From: Methylophilus sp. 13
GTDB taxonomy: Bacteria > Pseudomonadota > Gammaproteobacteria > Burkholderiales > Methylophilaceae
Direction of reading: 5' to 3'
NCBI RefSeq assembly: GCF_015354335.1
Contig: NZ_JADKYR010000001.1
Location: 744,001 to 808,000, forward strand
Length of the DNA: 64,000 bases
A program made the translations under genes and the position numbers. The notes beneath the pieces are model-generated. The model worked only from the letters and a program-made list of their open reading frames with translations. It was not told the DNA's origin and did not search any database. This document shows, one piece after another, positions 7,383 to 15,758 of the stretch (position 1 is its first letter; every line of letters starts with the position of its first letter).

Positions 7383-8942
7383 TCAGGCTGCTTTAAACGC
7401 GCCTTGTCGAATCGCAGCATCGCCGCGTGGAATATGGGTGATTTCGCCACTGGCAACGCGGGCACGGTAACCGGCAAACCAGCCCAAAGCGGCTTTTTCA
7501 ATAAACTCGTGGGCGTATTCCTCCACCGGCTCTATGCCTGCCGCCAACAATTCATCGCGTGGGCAAGCACCGATTTTGGAAACCAATACGGCATGGCAGT
7601 CATTAATCGCATTCACGATGGAAGGCAATTGCTCATCCTCGCCATAGCCGCCCTGGCAATACAAATCCACCCGACGGTGACCGACAAAGGTGGTCGAGCT
7701 GGCAGTCAGTTCATAAATCTGGAATTCGTCAGCATGCCCAAAATGCTGGTTAACCTTGCCGCCACCAGTGGTTGCCACCGCCACCAGCACTTTCATGCCA
7801 TCGTCGGCACCCTGCTCGGCCAGTGCCGATTGCTTGGCCGCATGCTGGGCCTGACGCTCGGCTTCGACTTTCTCCTGATAAGCGCGGCGTTTATCGATGT
7901 CGTACACCACGTCCATCTGCTCGATCTGGTCCAGGGTAAACTCATCGCTACGGTCCTCACCCAGCAAGCCCACCGCATCGGCACGGCACTGACGGCAATG
8001 CCGCATCAAGTTAGCGCCGCCCATGCAGGCATCCTGCACATCCTTGAGCTCCTGCGCAGTTGGCCCGCGCTGGCCGTTGAGGCCAAAGTAAGTGCCATGC
8101 TCAGCCTCTGAGATCAGCGGCATGATGTTATGCAAGAAAGCACCACGCGCTTTCACCGCACGGTTCACCTCATACAGGTGCTCGTCGTTGATGCCGGGAA
8201 TCAGCACCGAGTTGATTTTGGTGAGAATGCCACGCGCAGTCAGCATCTCCAGGCCCAGCATTTGCCGCTCGGTCAAAATCTCGGCGGCTTCGCGGCCGTA
8301 AATGCGCTTGTGGTTGTAAAAAATCCAGGGATAAATCTGCGCCCCCACGTCCGGGTCTACCATATTGATGGTGATGGTGACGTGGTCCACATTGTATTTG
8401 GCAATCTCATCCACATAATCCGGCAACGCCAGCCCATTGGTTGAAAGGCACAATTTGATATCAGGCGCCTGCTCCTGCAACTGGCGGAAGGTCTCAAAGG
8501 TCTTGGCCGGGTTCGCCAATGCATCCCCAGGCCCGGCAATGCCCAGCACCGTCATTTGCGGAATCTCACTCGCCACCGCCAGCACTTTTTTCACTGCCTG
8601 GTCCGGCGTCAGCTTTTGCGAAACCACACCGGGGCGGGATTCGTTAGAACAGTCATACTTGCGGTTGCAATAATTGCACTGGATATTGCAAGCCGGCGCC
8701 ACCGCCACATGCATGCGCGCATAATGGTGATGCGCCTCCTCGGAATAGCACGGGTGATTTTTAACCTTGTCCCAGATTTCCGCAGGCATATCCCCCTGAC
8801 CATCGGAGGAACCGCAACTGGCTTTACCTTCGCCACCAGTTGTACTGCAACCGGAAGCCGCCTGACCAGCCACCTCCACCTTAATGCCGGATAAGGGACG
8901 CAAGCGACTTGTGCTCGCTGGGCTTTCTGCCGAAATTGCCAT
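7383..8942 (-). CDS. nifB: NifB, FeMo-cofactor radical SAM synthase
   Basis: A 519-residue NifB that makes NifB-co, the 8Fe-9S-C precursor of FeMo-co. The radical SAM cysteine motif CNIQCNYC is near residue 94, followed by [11 protein letters not shown], and GPGDALANP carries the SAM-binding glycines. From about residue 400 to the end is a NifX/NafY-like domain ([17 protein letters not shown]) typical of proteobacterial NifB. A cysteine-rich stretch ([16 protein letters not shown]) precedes the catalytic core. It is the first gene of a 14-gene operon led by a sigma54 promoter and two NifA sites. Length is normal for fused NifB. Confidence 0.97.
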   Translation of the reverse strand: MAISAESPASTSRLRPLSGIKVEVAGQAASGCSTTGGEGKASCGSSDGQGDMPAEIWDKVKNHPCYSEEAHHHYARMHVAVAPACNIQCNYCNRKYDCSNESRPGVVSQKLTPDQAVKKVLAVASEIPQMTVLGIAGPGDALANPAKTFETFRQLQEQAPDIKLCLSTNGLALPDYVDEIAKYNVDHVTITINMVDPDVGAQIYPWIFYNHKRIYGREAAEILTERQMLGLEMLTARGILTKINSVLIPGINDEHLYEVNRAVKARGAFLHNIMPLISEAEHGTYFGLNGQRGPTAQELKDVQDACMGGANLMRHCRQCRADAVGLLGEDRSDEFTLDQIEQMDVVYDIDKRRAYQEKVEAERQAQHAAKQSALAEQGADDGMKVLVAVATTGGGKVNQHFGHADEFQIYELTASSTTFVGHRRVDLYCQGGYGEDEQLPSIVNAINDCHAVLVSKIGACPRDELLAAGIEPVEEYAHEFIEKAALGWFAGYRARVASGEITHIPRGDAAIRQGAFKAA

Positions 8943-8976
8943 TGCATGCTCCTCAATATGAATTTACAAGGAGTAT

Positions 8977-8992
8977 TGCAATTCGCATGCCA
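8977..8992 (-). promoter_or_regulatory. Sigma54 promoter of the nifB operon
   Basis: On the minus strand the sequence reads TGGCATGCGAATTGCA, matching TGGCAC-N5-TTGCW with the exact GG-N10-GC spacing. The -12 element lies about 36 bp before the nifB start codon. Two NifA sites lie 70-115 bp further upstream. Confidence 0.9.
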
Positions 8993-9059
8993 TCTGGCAG
9001 ATATAAAATAATCCATTAAAAATCAATGAATTAAATATAAATTTTCAGAGGAGTTGCAT

Positions 9060-9075
9060 TGTCAGCTATGTGACA
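9060..9075. promoter_or_regulatory. NifA upstream activator site 1 for nifB
   Basis: TGT-CAGCTATGTG-ACA, an exact TGT-N10-ACA site. It lies about 70 bp upstream of the nifB -24 element and 30 bp (about three helical turns) from a second identical-type site, so both could face the same side of the helix. Confidence 0.75.
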
Positions 9076-9089
9076 AAGCTAAAAATGAT

Positions 9090-9105
9090 TGTCGGATTAC
9101 TAACA
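9090..9105. promoter_or_regulatory. NifA upstream activator site 2 for nifB
   Basis: TGT-CGGATTACTA-ACA, an exact TGT-N10-ACA site about 100 bp upstream of the nifB -24 element, the usual range for NifA binding. Confidence 0.8.
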
Positions 9106-9441
9106 GCACAGGGTATGGAAACTAAGGTAGTTGCAAACTATTTCTAATGCTCGTCATGCTGGCTACGCGGGTATCCAGTGGATTTTCCGTCAGTGATCAA
9201 AAATTAAAAGCTTTTTGAATTAGCATCAAAAAAGATTTTTTTGCTGGTTTTTTAACACTTATGGCATTATTTAAGCCATGTAAACAGGTCAGAATCGACT
9301 GACGATTTTTCCGATTAAATTACGCCTTCTATTTTTAACCTAGGTATATGGTTTGATTAGTAAATTGAAAAAATACCGCTCGTTTACATGCTGTCATTGG
9401 GACGGCTACTTAATAGTTATGCGCTCAACAGGTGAATAGTA

Positions 9442-10446
9442 ATGTTTGAGGATCTCATCAAGCAACTTCAGGGATTGAATGGTCGGTCAATCTCGATTCC
9501 AATTCAGACGGACGAGAAGGGCTACATCGATAAACAGTGTCCCTCTCCGCAATGCGAGTTCCTATTCAAGGTGAACGAGGACGACTGGTCCAATCTGTTC
9601 AGAAATGAAGCCGTTTGGTGTCCAATGTGCCGACATGAGGCGCCAGCAGATCAATGGTTTACAATTGAACAAGTGGAGCATTCAAAGTCGGAAGCCATGG
9701 TGGTTGTAAAGGGCGAAATCAACAATGCACTTCGGTCCGACGCCCAGAAGTTTAATCGCAGCCAATCTCGCAACAGCTTTATTTCCATGTCAATGGAGGT
9801 AAAGGGTGGTACGCAACGAACGTACGCAATGCCAGCAAAAGCAGCTGACGTAATGCAGTTGGAAATACGGTGCGACAACTGCTCGGCTCGCTTTGCAGTG
9901 GTCGGCAGCGCCTACTTTTGTCCGGCATGTGGCGCTAACTCCGTCGTTCGCACGTATCACGATTCCTTGAGAAAGATTAGGGCAAAGAAAGATAGCGAAG
10001 AAGTCGTCCAGCAGGCACTCGCTGATGCAGTGGGAAAAGATGAAGCGGAATTAACTTGTCGGTCCTTAAGGGAAACCTGTCTATCCGACGGCGTCACCGC
10101 CTTTCAGAAATACTGTGAAGGGCTATACGAGCCATTTGGAAAAGCCCCTTTCAATGTCTTTCAGAGGATCGATGAAGGGAGTGAACTCTGGCGTTCGGCA
10201 CTGAGTAAGGGCTATGAATCATGGCTAACAGCTCAAGAGGTGAGCAGCCTGAAGGTTCTCTATCAGAAACGTCACATCCTTGCGCATAACGACGGAATCA
10301 TCGATCAGCGCTATGTCGAGAAATCTGGTGATTCGACATACAAGGCCGGCCAGCGCCTCGTGGTGTCTAAGGGGGACATTGAAGTTCTCCTATCCTTACT
10401 CGACAAATTGGGGAGCGGTTTAGGTGATGCGTGTGGCCGCACATAA
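9442..10446 (+). CDS. Zinc-ribbon protein with HEPN-like C-terminus, on a putative integron cassette
   Basis: A 334-residue protein I cannot name. It has cysteine pairs near residues 33-66 (CPSPQCEF, then CPMC) and a second ribbon near 149-174 (CDNC and CPAC), so two zinc sites are likely. The C-terminus reads LKVLYQKRHILAHNDGIIDQRYVEK: RHILAH fits the RX4-6H signature of HEPN RNase-like domains. Base use is lower in GC than the nif genes. It is on the opposite strand to nifB and nifA, its stop codon lies inside an attC-like site, and it is probably a recent arrival. A defence or toxin role is possible but not shown. Confidence 0.6.
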   Translation: MFEDLIKQLQGLNGRSISIPIQTDEKGYIDKQCPSPQCEFLFKVNEDDWSNLFRNEAVWCPMCRHEAPADQWFTIEQVEHSKSEAMVVVKGEINNALRSDAQKFNRSQSRNSFISMSMEVKGGTQRTYAMPAKAADVMQLEIRCDNCSARFAVVGSAYFCPACGANSVVRTYHDSLRKIRAKKDSEEVVQQALADAVGKDEAELTCRSLRETCLSDGVTAFQKYCEGLYEPFGKAPFNVFQRIDEGSELWRSALSKGYESWLTAQEVSSLKVLYQKRHILAHNDGIIDQRYVEKSGDSTYKAGQRLVVSKGDIEVLLSLLDKLGSGLGDACGRT

Positions 10447-10504
10447 CACTACGTTCGAGGTGCCTGCGCGAAAAACCGCGCAGGCGCCTCAACTCACGAT
10501 AGGC
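10441..10504 (+). other. attC-like integron recombination site
   Basis: An imperfect palindrome that starts with ACATAAC (R''-like, containing the stop codon of the preceding gene), continues ACTACGTTCGAGG, has a 9-bp stem TGCGCG...CGCGCA side with loop AAAAAC, and ends CCTCAACTCAC-GATAGGC (L' and R'-like). The layout matches 59-base elements. The first bases of the presumed cassette, GTTATGC at 9416-9422, are complementary to CATAAC in R'' as expected for one cassette. R' has A instead of T at its second position. Confidence 0.6.
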
Positions 10505-10558
10505 GCTCCGGCCAAAATTAGCCAAGCACCAAATTTCAACACTAAAGGAGAGTAGAGG

Positions 10559-10783
10559 ATGGCCCTGATAATTGATCAAATCGTTCGAATTGCTGCAGCA
10601 GGCGGTGGCATGACTATCGACGCCAAAGGCAAAACAGTGGATCAGGTTGTTCGCATTGCGGCGGCAGCCTCAAAACACCAAGCAAAGCTCGTTATTAAAA
10701 ACACTCAGACCTATACCGTTGATCAACTAGTTCGTGTTGCTGCCGCTGGAAATGGGTCTGTGTTTTTCGATGCGGAGTATTAA
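10559..10783 (+). CDS. Small protein made of three VDQxVRIAAA repeats
   Basis: A 74-residue protein that consists almost entirely of three tandem repeats of about 25 residues: DQIVRIAAAGGGMTID, DQVVRIAAAASKHQAK and DQLVRVAAAGNGSVFF, each pairing a short amphipathic helix with a beta-strand. A GGAGAG ribosome site precedes the ATG. It has no signal peptide or cysteines. I recognise the repeat as a recurrent small-protein type but know no function. It lies on the plus strand between the putative cassette and an orphan antitoxin, outside the nif operons. Confidence 0.6.
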   Translation: MALIIDQIVRIAAAGGGMTIDAKGKTVDQVVRIAAAASKHQAKLVIKNTQTYTVDQLVRVAAAGNGSVFFDAEY

Positions 10784-10991
10784 AACGTAATTAAGAACAC
10801 GACGGGGGTCGAGTCTTGCATTACGAAATTTTGTTTGGATAAAGATGCAAAATTAAAGCCTCTGTCTCTATGTCGCTTCACGGTTAAGCCACACCTTCAA
10901 CTAATCTGAGCTTGCATATGCACCAATTGCATGGCTGCTAACCGATGATATACACTTTGGCATCTACAACGTCAAAACTTGGAGTGTGATG

Positions 10992-11201
10992 ATGAGTCAG
11001 ACTGCAAAAATATTTATCAATGGCCGTAGTCAGGCGGTACGCTTGCCAGCGGAATATCGATTTGACACCAAAGAAATGTTTATCCGTAAGGATGAAGCGA
11101 CTGGCGATGTCATCCTTTCTAGCAAACCCGCGGACTGGAGCGACTTTCTTGAGTTGCTTGCTGCAAGCAATGTCTCAGCCGACTTTCTCGATAGCAATTA
11201 A
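10992..11201 (+). CDS. VapB/AbrB-type antitoxin without a toxin partner
   Basis: A 69-residue SpoVT/AbrB-fold protein: [20 protein letters not shown] is the DNA-binding swapped-hairpin signature of VapB/VagC antitoxins, followed by a short C-terminal toxin-binding tail ([20 protein letters not shown]). GGAG lies 7 bp before ATG 10992; ATG 10989 is an alternative. Only 116 bp separate its stop from the end of nifA, too little for a VapC PIN-domain toxin, and no PIN motif is readable there. It appears to be an orphan or a remnant of a deleted pair. Confidence 0.8.
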   Translation: MSQTAKIFINGRSQAVRLPAEYRFDTKEMFIRKDEATGDVILSSKPADWSDFLELLAASNVSADFLDSN

Positions 11202-11317
11202 CCTGCTCATGCATTGCACGTGCTATATATGCGATGGCAGACTCGCGCACCATAAAGTTTCGCCAGCACATGCAGTAACAGGCAGCCCCGCCAATGGTTA
11301 GCTTACGCAGGATTCAC

Positions 11318-12934
11318 TCAAAACCGCTTCACCTCAATATTGTATTTCTTCAGCGCATACCCCATCTGCCTTGGCGTCAGGTTTAGCAGACGTGCGGCTT
11401 TGGCTTGTACCCAGCCACTTTTTTCCATGGCTTGCACCAGTTGTTCACGCTCGGTAAGGGGCATTTCTTCAGCCGCCTCTTGCGGCGGCAACTCGACCGG
11501 GGGCGGTGGGCTGGCCGGGCTGACATTGACCGGGGCAATGGGAATCACGGTGCCTTGGGCCTGGTATTTCCACAGTGTGGAGGATAGGCAGTGGTTGGTC
11601 TGGCAAGGGATATCCACCTCGCGTATCAAATTGCTGCGCGCCATGGTGGCAAAGCGTTCAACGCAGTTTTCGAGTTCACGCACATTGCCCGGCCAGTGAC
11701 AGTTGCTGAGTACATTCATGGCTTCGGGGGTGATGCTGACACGGGCGCTGTTTTCTTTGTTGAATTTGCCCAGGAAGTTTTCTACCAGCAGGGGAATATC
11801 ATCGCGTCGCTCGCGCAGGGCTGGCAGCGAGATGGAAATCACGTTGATGCGGAAGTAGAGGTCGGATCGAAACTCGCCTTTGTTGACGGCTTCTTCCAGA
11901 TTGCGGTTGGTGGCGCAAATGAGCCGTACATCAACCTTGATAGTTTTGTTGCCGCCGACGCGCTCCAGTTCGCGCTCTTGCAATACGCGCAACAGCTTGA
12001 CCTGAAAGGCGGCTGAGGTATCACCAATTTCATCCAGAAACAGCGTACCGCCATGCGCTTGTTCAAAGCGGCCTTTGCGCTCTTGCATGGCGCCGGTAAA
12101 AGCACCCTTTTCATGGCCGAATAGTTCGGATTCGAGCAGGCTCTCGCTGAGTGCCGCACAATTAACCTTGATAAACGGCTTGTCTTTACGAGATGAAAGA
12201 AAGTGGATAGAGCGTGCGATGACTTCTTTGCCGGTGCCAGACTCACCGCGCAGCAACACTGTACTATTGCCGGGAGCGGCCATATGCACATCGGCAAATA
12301 CCTCGCGCATGCGTTTCGACTGCCCAATGACATTGTCTATGCTGTATTTACTGCCCAGTTCTTTTTGCAGGCGCTGACGCTCCTGCATCAACTGTTCTCG
12401 GTCACTGGTGACCTGCTGATTAAGCAAGATGGTTTGCCCCATGAGGTTGGCCACCATGGTCAGCAGTTGCAAGTCTTCTTCAAACAGGCCCTGTTTATCT
12501 TCGGCAAACCGTTCAAAACTGAGGACGCCTATGGTTTCACGGCCAGTTTTAATTGGCACGCCCAGATAGGCCACAGTCATCCCTTCCACTTCGCGGTGCG
12601 CACCAGTTCGATTCAAAAATAATGGCTCTTGCACCAGGTCAGGAATCACCGCAGGCATCCCCATCTGGCAGATTCTGCCGGTCACGCCCTCTCCAACCTT
12701 GAAACGCGCCCGTGCGACCTCCTCTTTACTAAAGCCTACTGAGGCGAGTACCTGCAAACTGTCGCCATCGTCGCGCACATAGACCATGCCACGCTGCATG
12801 CCCAAGTGGTTGGCGACCAGGTTCACCACCTGTCGTAGCGTTTTCTGCAGGTCTAGCGAGGAGCTGAGTATCTTGCCTATCTCATAAATTGTGACCAGTG
12901 CCACGTGGCTGGAATCCGACAAGTTCGCCATCAT
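11318..12934 (-). CDS. nifA: NifA, sigma54-dependent activator of nif genes
   Basis: A 538-residue enhancer-binding protein. Order: N-terminal GAF domain (about 10-170), AAA+ domain with GESGTGKE Walker A (about 230), GAFTGA sigma54-contact loop (about 277-282) and a C-terminal helix-turn-helix (AKAARLLNLTPRQMGYALKKY). Cysteines about 412, 424, 444 and 449 form the CX11CX19CX4C motif of NifA proteins that sense oxygen/redox directly; there is no nifL beside it. Start ATG 12934 follows AGGTGGGT; ATG 12931 is equally possible. It faces the ISC operon divergently and has its own sigma54-type promoter. Confidence 0.97.
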   Translation of the reverse strand: MMANLSDSSHVALVTIYEIGKILSSSLDLQKTLRQVVNLVANHLGMQRGMVYVRDDGDSLQVLASVGFSKEEVARARFKVGEGVTGRICQMGMPAVIPDLVQEPLFLNRTGAHREVEGMTVAYLGVPIKTGRETIGVLSFERFAEDKQGLFEEDLQLLTMVANLMGQTILLNQQVTSDREQLMQERQRLQKELGSKYSIDNVIGQSKRMREVFADVHMAAPGNSTVLLRGESGTGKEVIARSIHFLSSRKDKPFIKVNCAALSESLLESELFGHEKGAFTGAMQERKGRFEQAHGGTLFLDEIGDTSAAFQVKLLRVLQERELERVGGNKTIKVDVRLICATNRNLEEAVNKGEFRSDLYFRINVISISLPALRERRDDIPLLVENFLGKFNKENSARVSITPEAMNVLSNCHWPGNVRELENCVERFATMARSNLIREVDIPCQTNHCLSSTLWKYQAQGTVIPIAPVNVSPASPPPPVELPPQEAAEEMPLTEREQLVQAMEKSGWVQAKAARLLNLTPRQMGYALKKYNIEVKRF

Positions 12935-12968
12935 ACCCACCTGAAAAATGAAGAGTTAGGCTGAATTC

Positions 12969-12984
12969 AGCAATTTTCATGCCG
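12969..12984 (-). promoter_or_regulatory. Likely sigma54 promoter of nifA
   Basis: Minus strand CGGCATGAAAATTGCT keeps GG-N10-GC and a perfect TTGCT, deviating from consensus at two bases of the -24 box. It ends about 35 bp before the nifA start. It could be driven by NtrC or by NifA bound at 13170. Confidence 0.65.
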
Positions 12985-13108
12985 GGGTACATGATCATTG
13001 AAGCTGATATATACGAATGGTGCAAAACCCGGATAAAAACGGGGTTCACGGCTATTTGACCAAGAGGTTTTACATAATTAAATAGTCTCAGCCACTGTTA
13101 CAACCTGT

Positions 13109-13131
13109 TGCAGGTGAACTGCCTACCTGCA
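13109..13131. promoter_or_regulatory. Inverted repeat TGCAGGT-N9-ACCTGCA in the nifA-iscS spacer
   Basis: A perfect 7-bp inverted repeat about 125 bp upstream of the nifA -24 element and 140 bp upstream of the iscS -24 element. It differs from both the NifA and NtrC consensus. It could be a binding site for another regulator of nifA; function unknown. Confidence 0.35.
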
Positions 13132-13169
13132 CAATGCAACAACCCTTACAACAATATCTCTGCTTTGTT

Positions 13170-13185
13170 TGTCGCATTCACGACA
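13170..13185. promoter_or_regulatory. NifA site upstream of the ISC operon
   Basis: TGT-CGCATTCACG-ACA, embedded in the longer palindrome TTGTCG-N6-CGACAA. It lies about 87 bp upstream of the iscS -24 element and about 186 bp from the nifA promoter, so it could serve both. Confidence 0.85.
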
Positions 13186-13271
13186 AACACGACAAGCCTC
13201 CATTGTCAGCCTGGTCATGAATTTAATAAATTAACATATAAATCAAAAGGTTAAATCAATCCAGCCCGGCA

Positions 13272-13287
13272 TGGCACAGAGCTTGCT
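13272..13287 (+). promoter_or_regulatory. Sigma54 promoter of the ISC operon
   Basis: TGGCACAGAGCTTGCT is a perfect match to TGGCAC-N5-TTGCT, 38 bp before the iscS start codon. Confidence 0.93.
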
Positions 13288-13325
13288 CAAGCTAGCCTGA
13301 ACCCACCTTTTGTCAGGTTGATTGT

Positions 13326-14570
13326 ATGAAACCGATATACCTTGATTACTCTGCTACGACACCCGTCGATCCACGCGTGGCGGAAAAAATGATTCCCTAC
13401 CTCACCGAGCTGTTTGGTAATCCGGCGTCGCGCAGCCACCCTTACGGCTGGGAAGCTGAAGCCGCTGTGGAAGAAGCACGGGAGCAGGTGGCCGCACTGG
13501 TCAATGCCGACCCGCGAGAGATCGTCTGGACTTCTGGCGCCACCGAATCCAACAACCTCGCCATCAAGGGCGCAGCGCAGTTTTATGCCAGCAGCAAGGG
13601 CAAGCACATCATTACCGTGGCCACCGAACACAAGGCGGTGCTGGATACCGTGCGCGAACTGGAACGCCAGGGCTTTAGCGCCACCTACTTATCACCACTG
13701 GAAAACGGCCTGGTCGATCTGGAAGCCTTCAAGGCAGCGATCCGGCCAGATACCGTGCTGGCCTCGGTCATGCTGGTCAACAACGAAATCGGCGTGATCC
13801 AGGACATCGCCACGCTGGGCGCAATTTGCCGGGCGCAAAACATCATTTTTCATGTGGATGCAGCCCAGGCCACCGGCAAGGTGGAGATAGACCTGAAAGC
13901 ATTACCGGTGGATTTGATGAGCTTTTCCGCGCATAAAACCTATGGCCCCAAAGGCATAGGCGCGCTGTTTGTCAGCCGCAAACCGCGTATCCGCCTTGAG
14001 GCACAGTTGCATGGCGGTGGGCATGAGCGCGGTTTCCGTTCCGGCACCTTGCCGGTACACCAGATTGTCGGCATGGGCGAAGCCTTCCGCATTGCCAGGG
14101 CTGAAATGGCAGAGGAAAACGCCCGCGTCCGCTTGCTGCGTGACCGCCTGTGGGCAGGCCTGTCACAGATTGAGGAGTCTTACCTCAATGGCGATTTACA
14201 GCAGCGTGTGCCTCATAACCTCAATGTCAGCTTTAACTACGTTGAGGGCGAATCGCTGATGATGGCAATTAAAGAATTGGCTGTGTCTAGCGGCTCCGCA
14301 TGTACCTCGGCCAGCCTGGAGCCTTCGTATGTGTTGCGCGCCATTGGCCGTGAAGACGAACTGGCCCATAGCTCTATCCGCTTTTCGATTGGCCGCTACA
14401 CCACCGAGCAGGACGTGGACTTTGCCATTGCGCTCATCGGCGCCAAGATCGGCAAACTGCGCGAACTCTCGCCGCTGTGGGAGATGGTGAAGTCCGGCAT
14501 TGATTTATCTTCCGTGAGCTGGGTGCACGGCACCGAATCACACCGCGAACCCAGCGCGGCGGCTGTTTAA
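13326..14570 (+). CDS. iscS: IscS-type cysteine desulfurase in a nif-controlled ISC operon
   Basis: A 414-residue class I cysteine desulfurase. [22 protein letters not shown] is the IscS N-terminus rather than that of NifS; the PLP lysine is in [15 protein letters not shown], and the active cysteine loop reads [17 protein letters not shown]. It supplies persulfide sulfur to IscU. It heads iscU, two A-type carriers, hscA and fdx, and is read from a perfect sigma54 promoter with a NifA site; there is no iscR. This looks like an ISC set captured for nitrogen fixation, possibly a second copy beside a housekeeping one elsewhere. Confidence 0.95.
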   Translation: MKPIYLDYSATTPVDPRVAEKMIPYLTELFGNPASRSHPYGWEAEAAVEEAREQVAALVNADPREIVWTSGATESNNLAIKGAAQFYASSKGKHIITVATEHKAVLDTVRELERQGFSATYLSPLENGLVDLEAFKAAIRPDTVLASVMLVNNEIGVIQDIATLGAICRAQNIIFHVDAAQATGKVEIDLKALPVDLMSFSAHKTYGPKGIGALFVSRKPRIRLEAQLHGGGHERGFRSGTLPVHQIVGMGEAFRIARAEMAEENARVRLLRDRLWAGLSQIEESYLNGDLQQRVPHNLNVSFNYVEGESLMMAIKELAVSSGSACTSASLEPSYVLRAIGREDELAHSSIRFSIGRYTTEQDVDFAIALIGAKIGKLRELSPLWEMVKSGIDLSSVSWVHGTESHREPSAAAV

Positions 14571-14580
14571 GGAGACACAT

Positions 14581-15000
14581 ATGGCTTATAGCGACAAGGT
14601 CATCGACCATTATGAAAACCCGCGCAATGTTGGCAGTTTTGACCAGAATGCCGAGGATGTGGGCACAGGCATGGTGGGCGCACCGGCCTGCGGCGACGTG
14701 ATGAAGCTGCAAATCAAGGTCAATGCCGAGGGCGTGATTGAGGATGCCAAATTCAAAACCTATGGCTGTGGTTCTGCAATCGCCTCCTCCTCACTGGTGA
14801 CCGAGATGCTCAAGGGCAAAACCCTGGATCAGGCCATGGACATCAAGAACAGCCATATTGCCGATGAACTGGCCTTGCCACCGGTAAAAATCCACTGTTC
14901 GGTACTGGCCGAAGATGCCATCCGCGCCGCCATTTCCGATTATCGCAACAAAAACGGGCTGGAACAGGGCGAGTACGACGCCTGCCAGCCCCAAGCCTAG
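14581..15000 (+). CDS. iscU: IscU Fe-S scaffold
   Basis: A 139-residue scaffold on which IscS-derived sulfur and iron are assembled. The three ligand cysteines are visible: GAPACGDVMKL, KTYGCGSAIASSS and VKIHCSVLAEDAIRAA, and the LPPVK motif recognised by HscA is present just before the third cysteine. Ten bp separate it from iscS. It is the short IscU form, not the three-domain NifU; no NifU was found in the window, so this protein is the only scaffold candidate here. Confidence 0.96.
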   Translation: MAYSDKVIDHYENPRNVGSFDQNAEDVGTGMVGAPACGDVMKLQIKVNAEGVIEDAKFKTYGCGSAIASSSLVTEMLKGKTLDQAMDIKNSHIADELALPPVKIHCSVLAEDAIRAAISDYRNKNGLEQGEYDACQPQA

Positions 15001-15009
15001 GAGCCCGCC

Positions 15010-15372
15010 ATGACTGAAGCCGTTTTGAGTGACGACATTTTATCGACCCCGATTATTTTTACCGACAATGCCGCCGGCAAGGTGAGCGAAATGCTGGCCG
15101 AAGAAGGTGACCCCAGCCTCAAGCTGCGCGTGTACGTGACCGGTGGCGGCTGTTCCGGTTTTCAGTACAGCTTTGCCTTTGATGACCAGGTCGCCGAAGA
15201 CGACATGGTGGTAGAAAAAGCCGGGGTGTCGCTGCTGGTAGATGCCATGAGCTTTCAATACATGATGGGCGCCACCATAGACTATCAGGAAGGCCTGGAA
15301 GGCGCGCGCTTTGTCATTACCAACCCTAACGCCACCTCCACCTGTGGGTGTGGCAGCTCGTTCTCGGTATAA
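15010..15372 (+). CDS. A-type Fe-S carrier, ErpA-like
   Basis: A 120-residue A-type carrier with the cysteines in [13 protein letters not shown] and [11 protein letters not shown]. The N-terminal extension and [20 protein letters not shown] resemble ErpA more than IscA. It passes Fe-S clusters from IscU to target proteins. It is 9 bp after iscU and 16 bp before a second carrier of the same family; together with the one near nifB the window has three A-type carriers. Whether this is a true ErpA orthologue or a nif-specialised copy cannot be told. Confidence 0.88.
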   Translation: MTEAVLSDDILSTPIIFTDNAAGKVSEMLAEEGDPSLKLRVYVTGGGCSGFQYSFAFDDQVAEDDMVVEKAGVSLLVDAMSFQYMMGATIDYQEGLEGARFVITNPNATSTCGCGSSFSV

Positions 15373-15388
15373 ACCACAGGAGTCGAAC

Positions 15389-15712
15389 ATGACTGTTACT
15401 CTCACCCCCAGCGCCGCCGGGCGTGTACAAAAATTTCTGGCAAGCCGCGGCAAGGGCCTGGGCCTGCGCGTCGGTGTTAAAACTTCGGGCTGCTCCGGCA
15501 TGGCCTACACGCTGGAATTTGTGGATGAAGCGCGTGAAGAAGACCAGATTTTTGAAAGCCATGGCATCAAGGTGCTGGTAGACCCAACCAGCCTGGTCTA
15601 TCTCGATGGCACCGAACTGGACTACACCAAAGAAGGCCTCAACGAAGGCTTTAAGTTTAGCAACCCCAATGCCAAGGCCAACTGTGGCTGCGGCGAGAGT
15701 TTCAGCGTTTAA
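15389..15712 (+). CDS. iscA: IscA Fe-S carrier
   Basis: A 107-residue IscA of standard length: [44 protein letters not shown], with the second cysteine pair in [10 protein letters not shown]. Start ATG 15389 follows a CACAGGAG ribosome site. It carries iron or Fe-S clusters within the ISC pathway. It lies between the ErpA-like gene and hscA in the same operon. Confidence 0.93.
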   Translation: MTVTLTPSAAGRVQKFLASRGKGLGLRVGVKTSGCSGMAYTLEFVDEAREEDQIFESHGIKVLVDPTSLVYLDGTELDYTKEGLNEGFKFSNPNAKANCGCGESFSV

Positions 15713-15758
15713 GTTTCACAGCGGGGCATGCCCGCGCAGCGTATTCTGAGGAGTGACT

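Noticed and set aside
9288-9310. Possible terminator GTCAG-AATCGA-CTGAC-GATTTTT before the cassette gene
   Set aside because: Only a 5-bp stem with a short T-run and no gene ending upstream on that strand.
11202-11317. Possible VapC toxin start after the VapB gene
   Set aside because: The reading frames lack the LLDTN PIN motif and the space is far too short for a 130-residue toxin.
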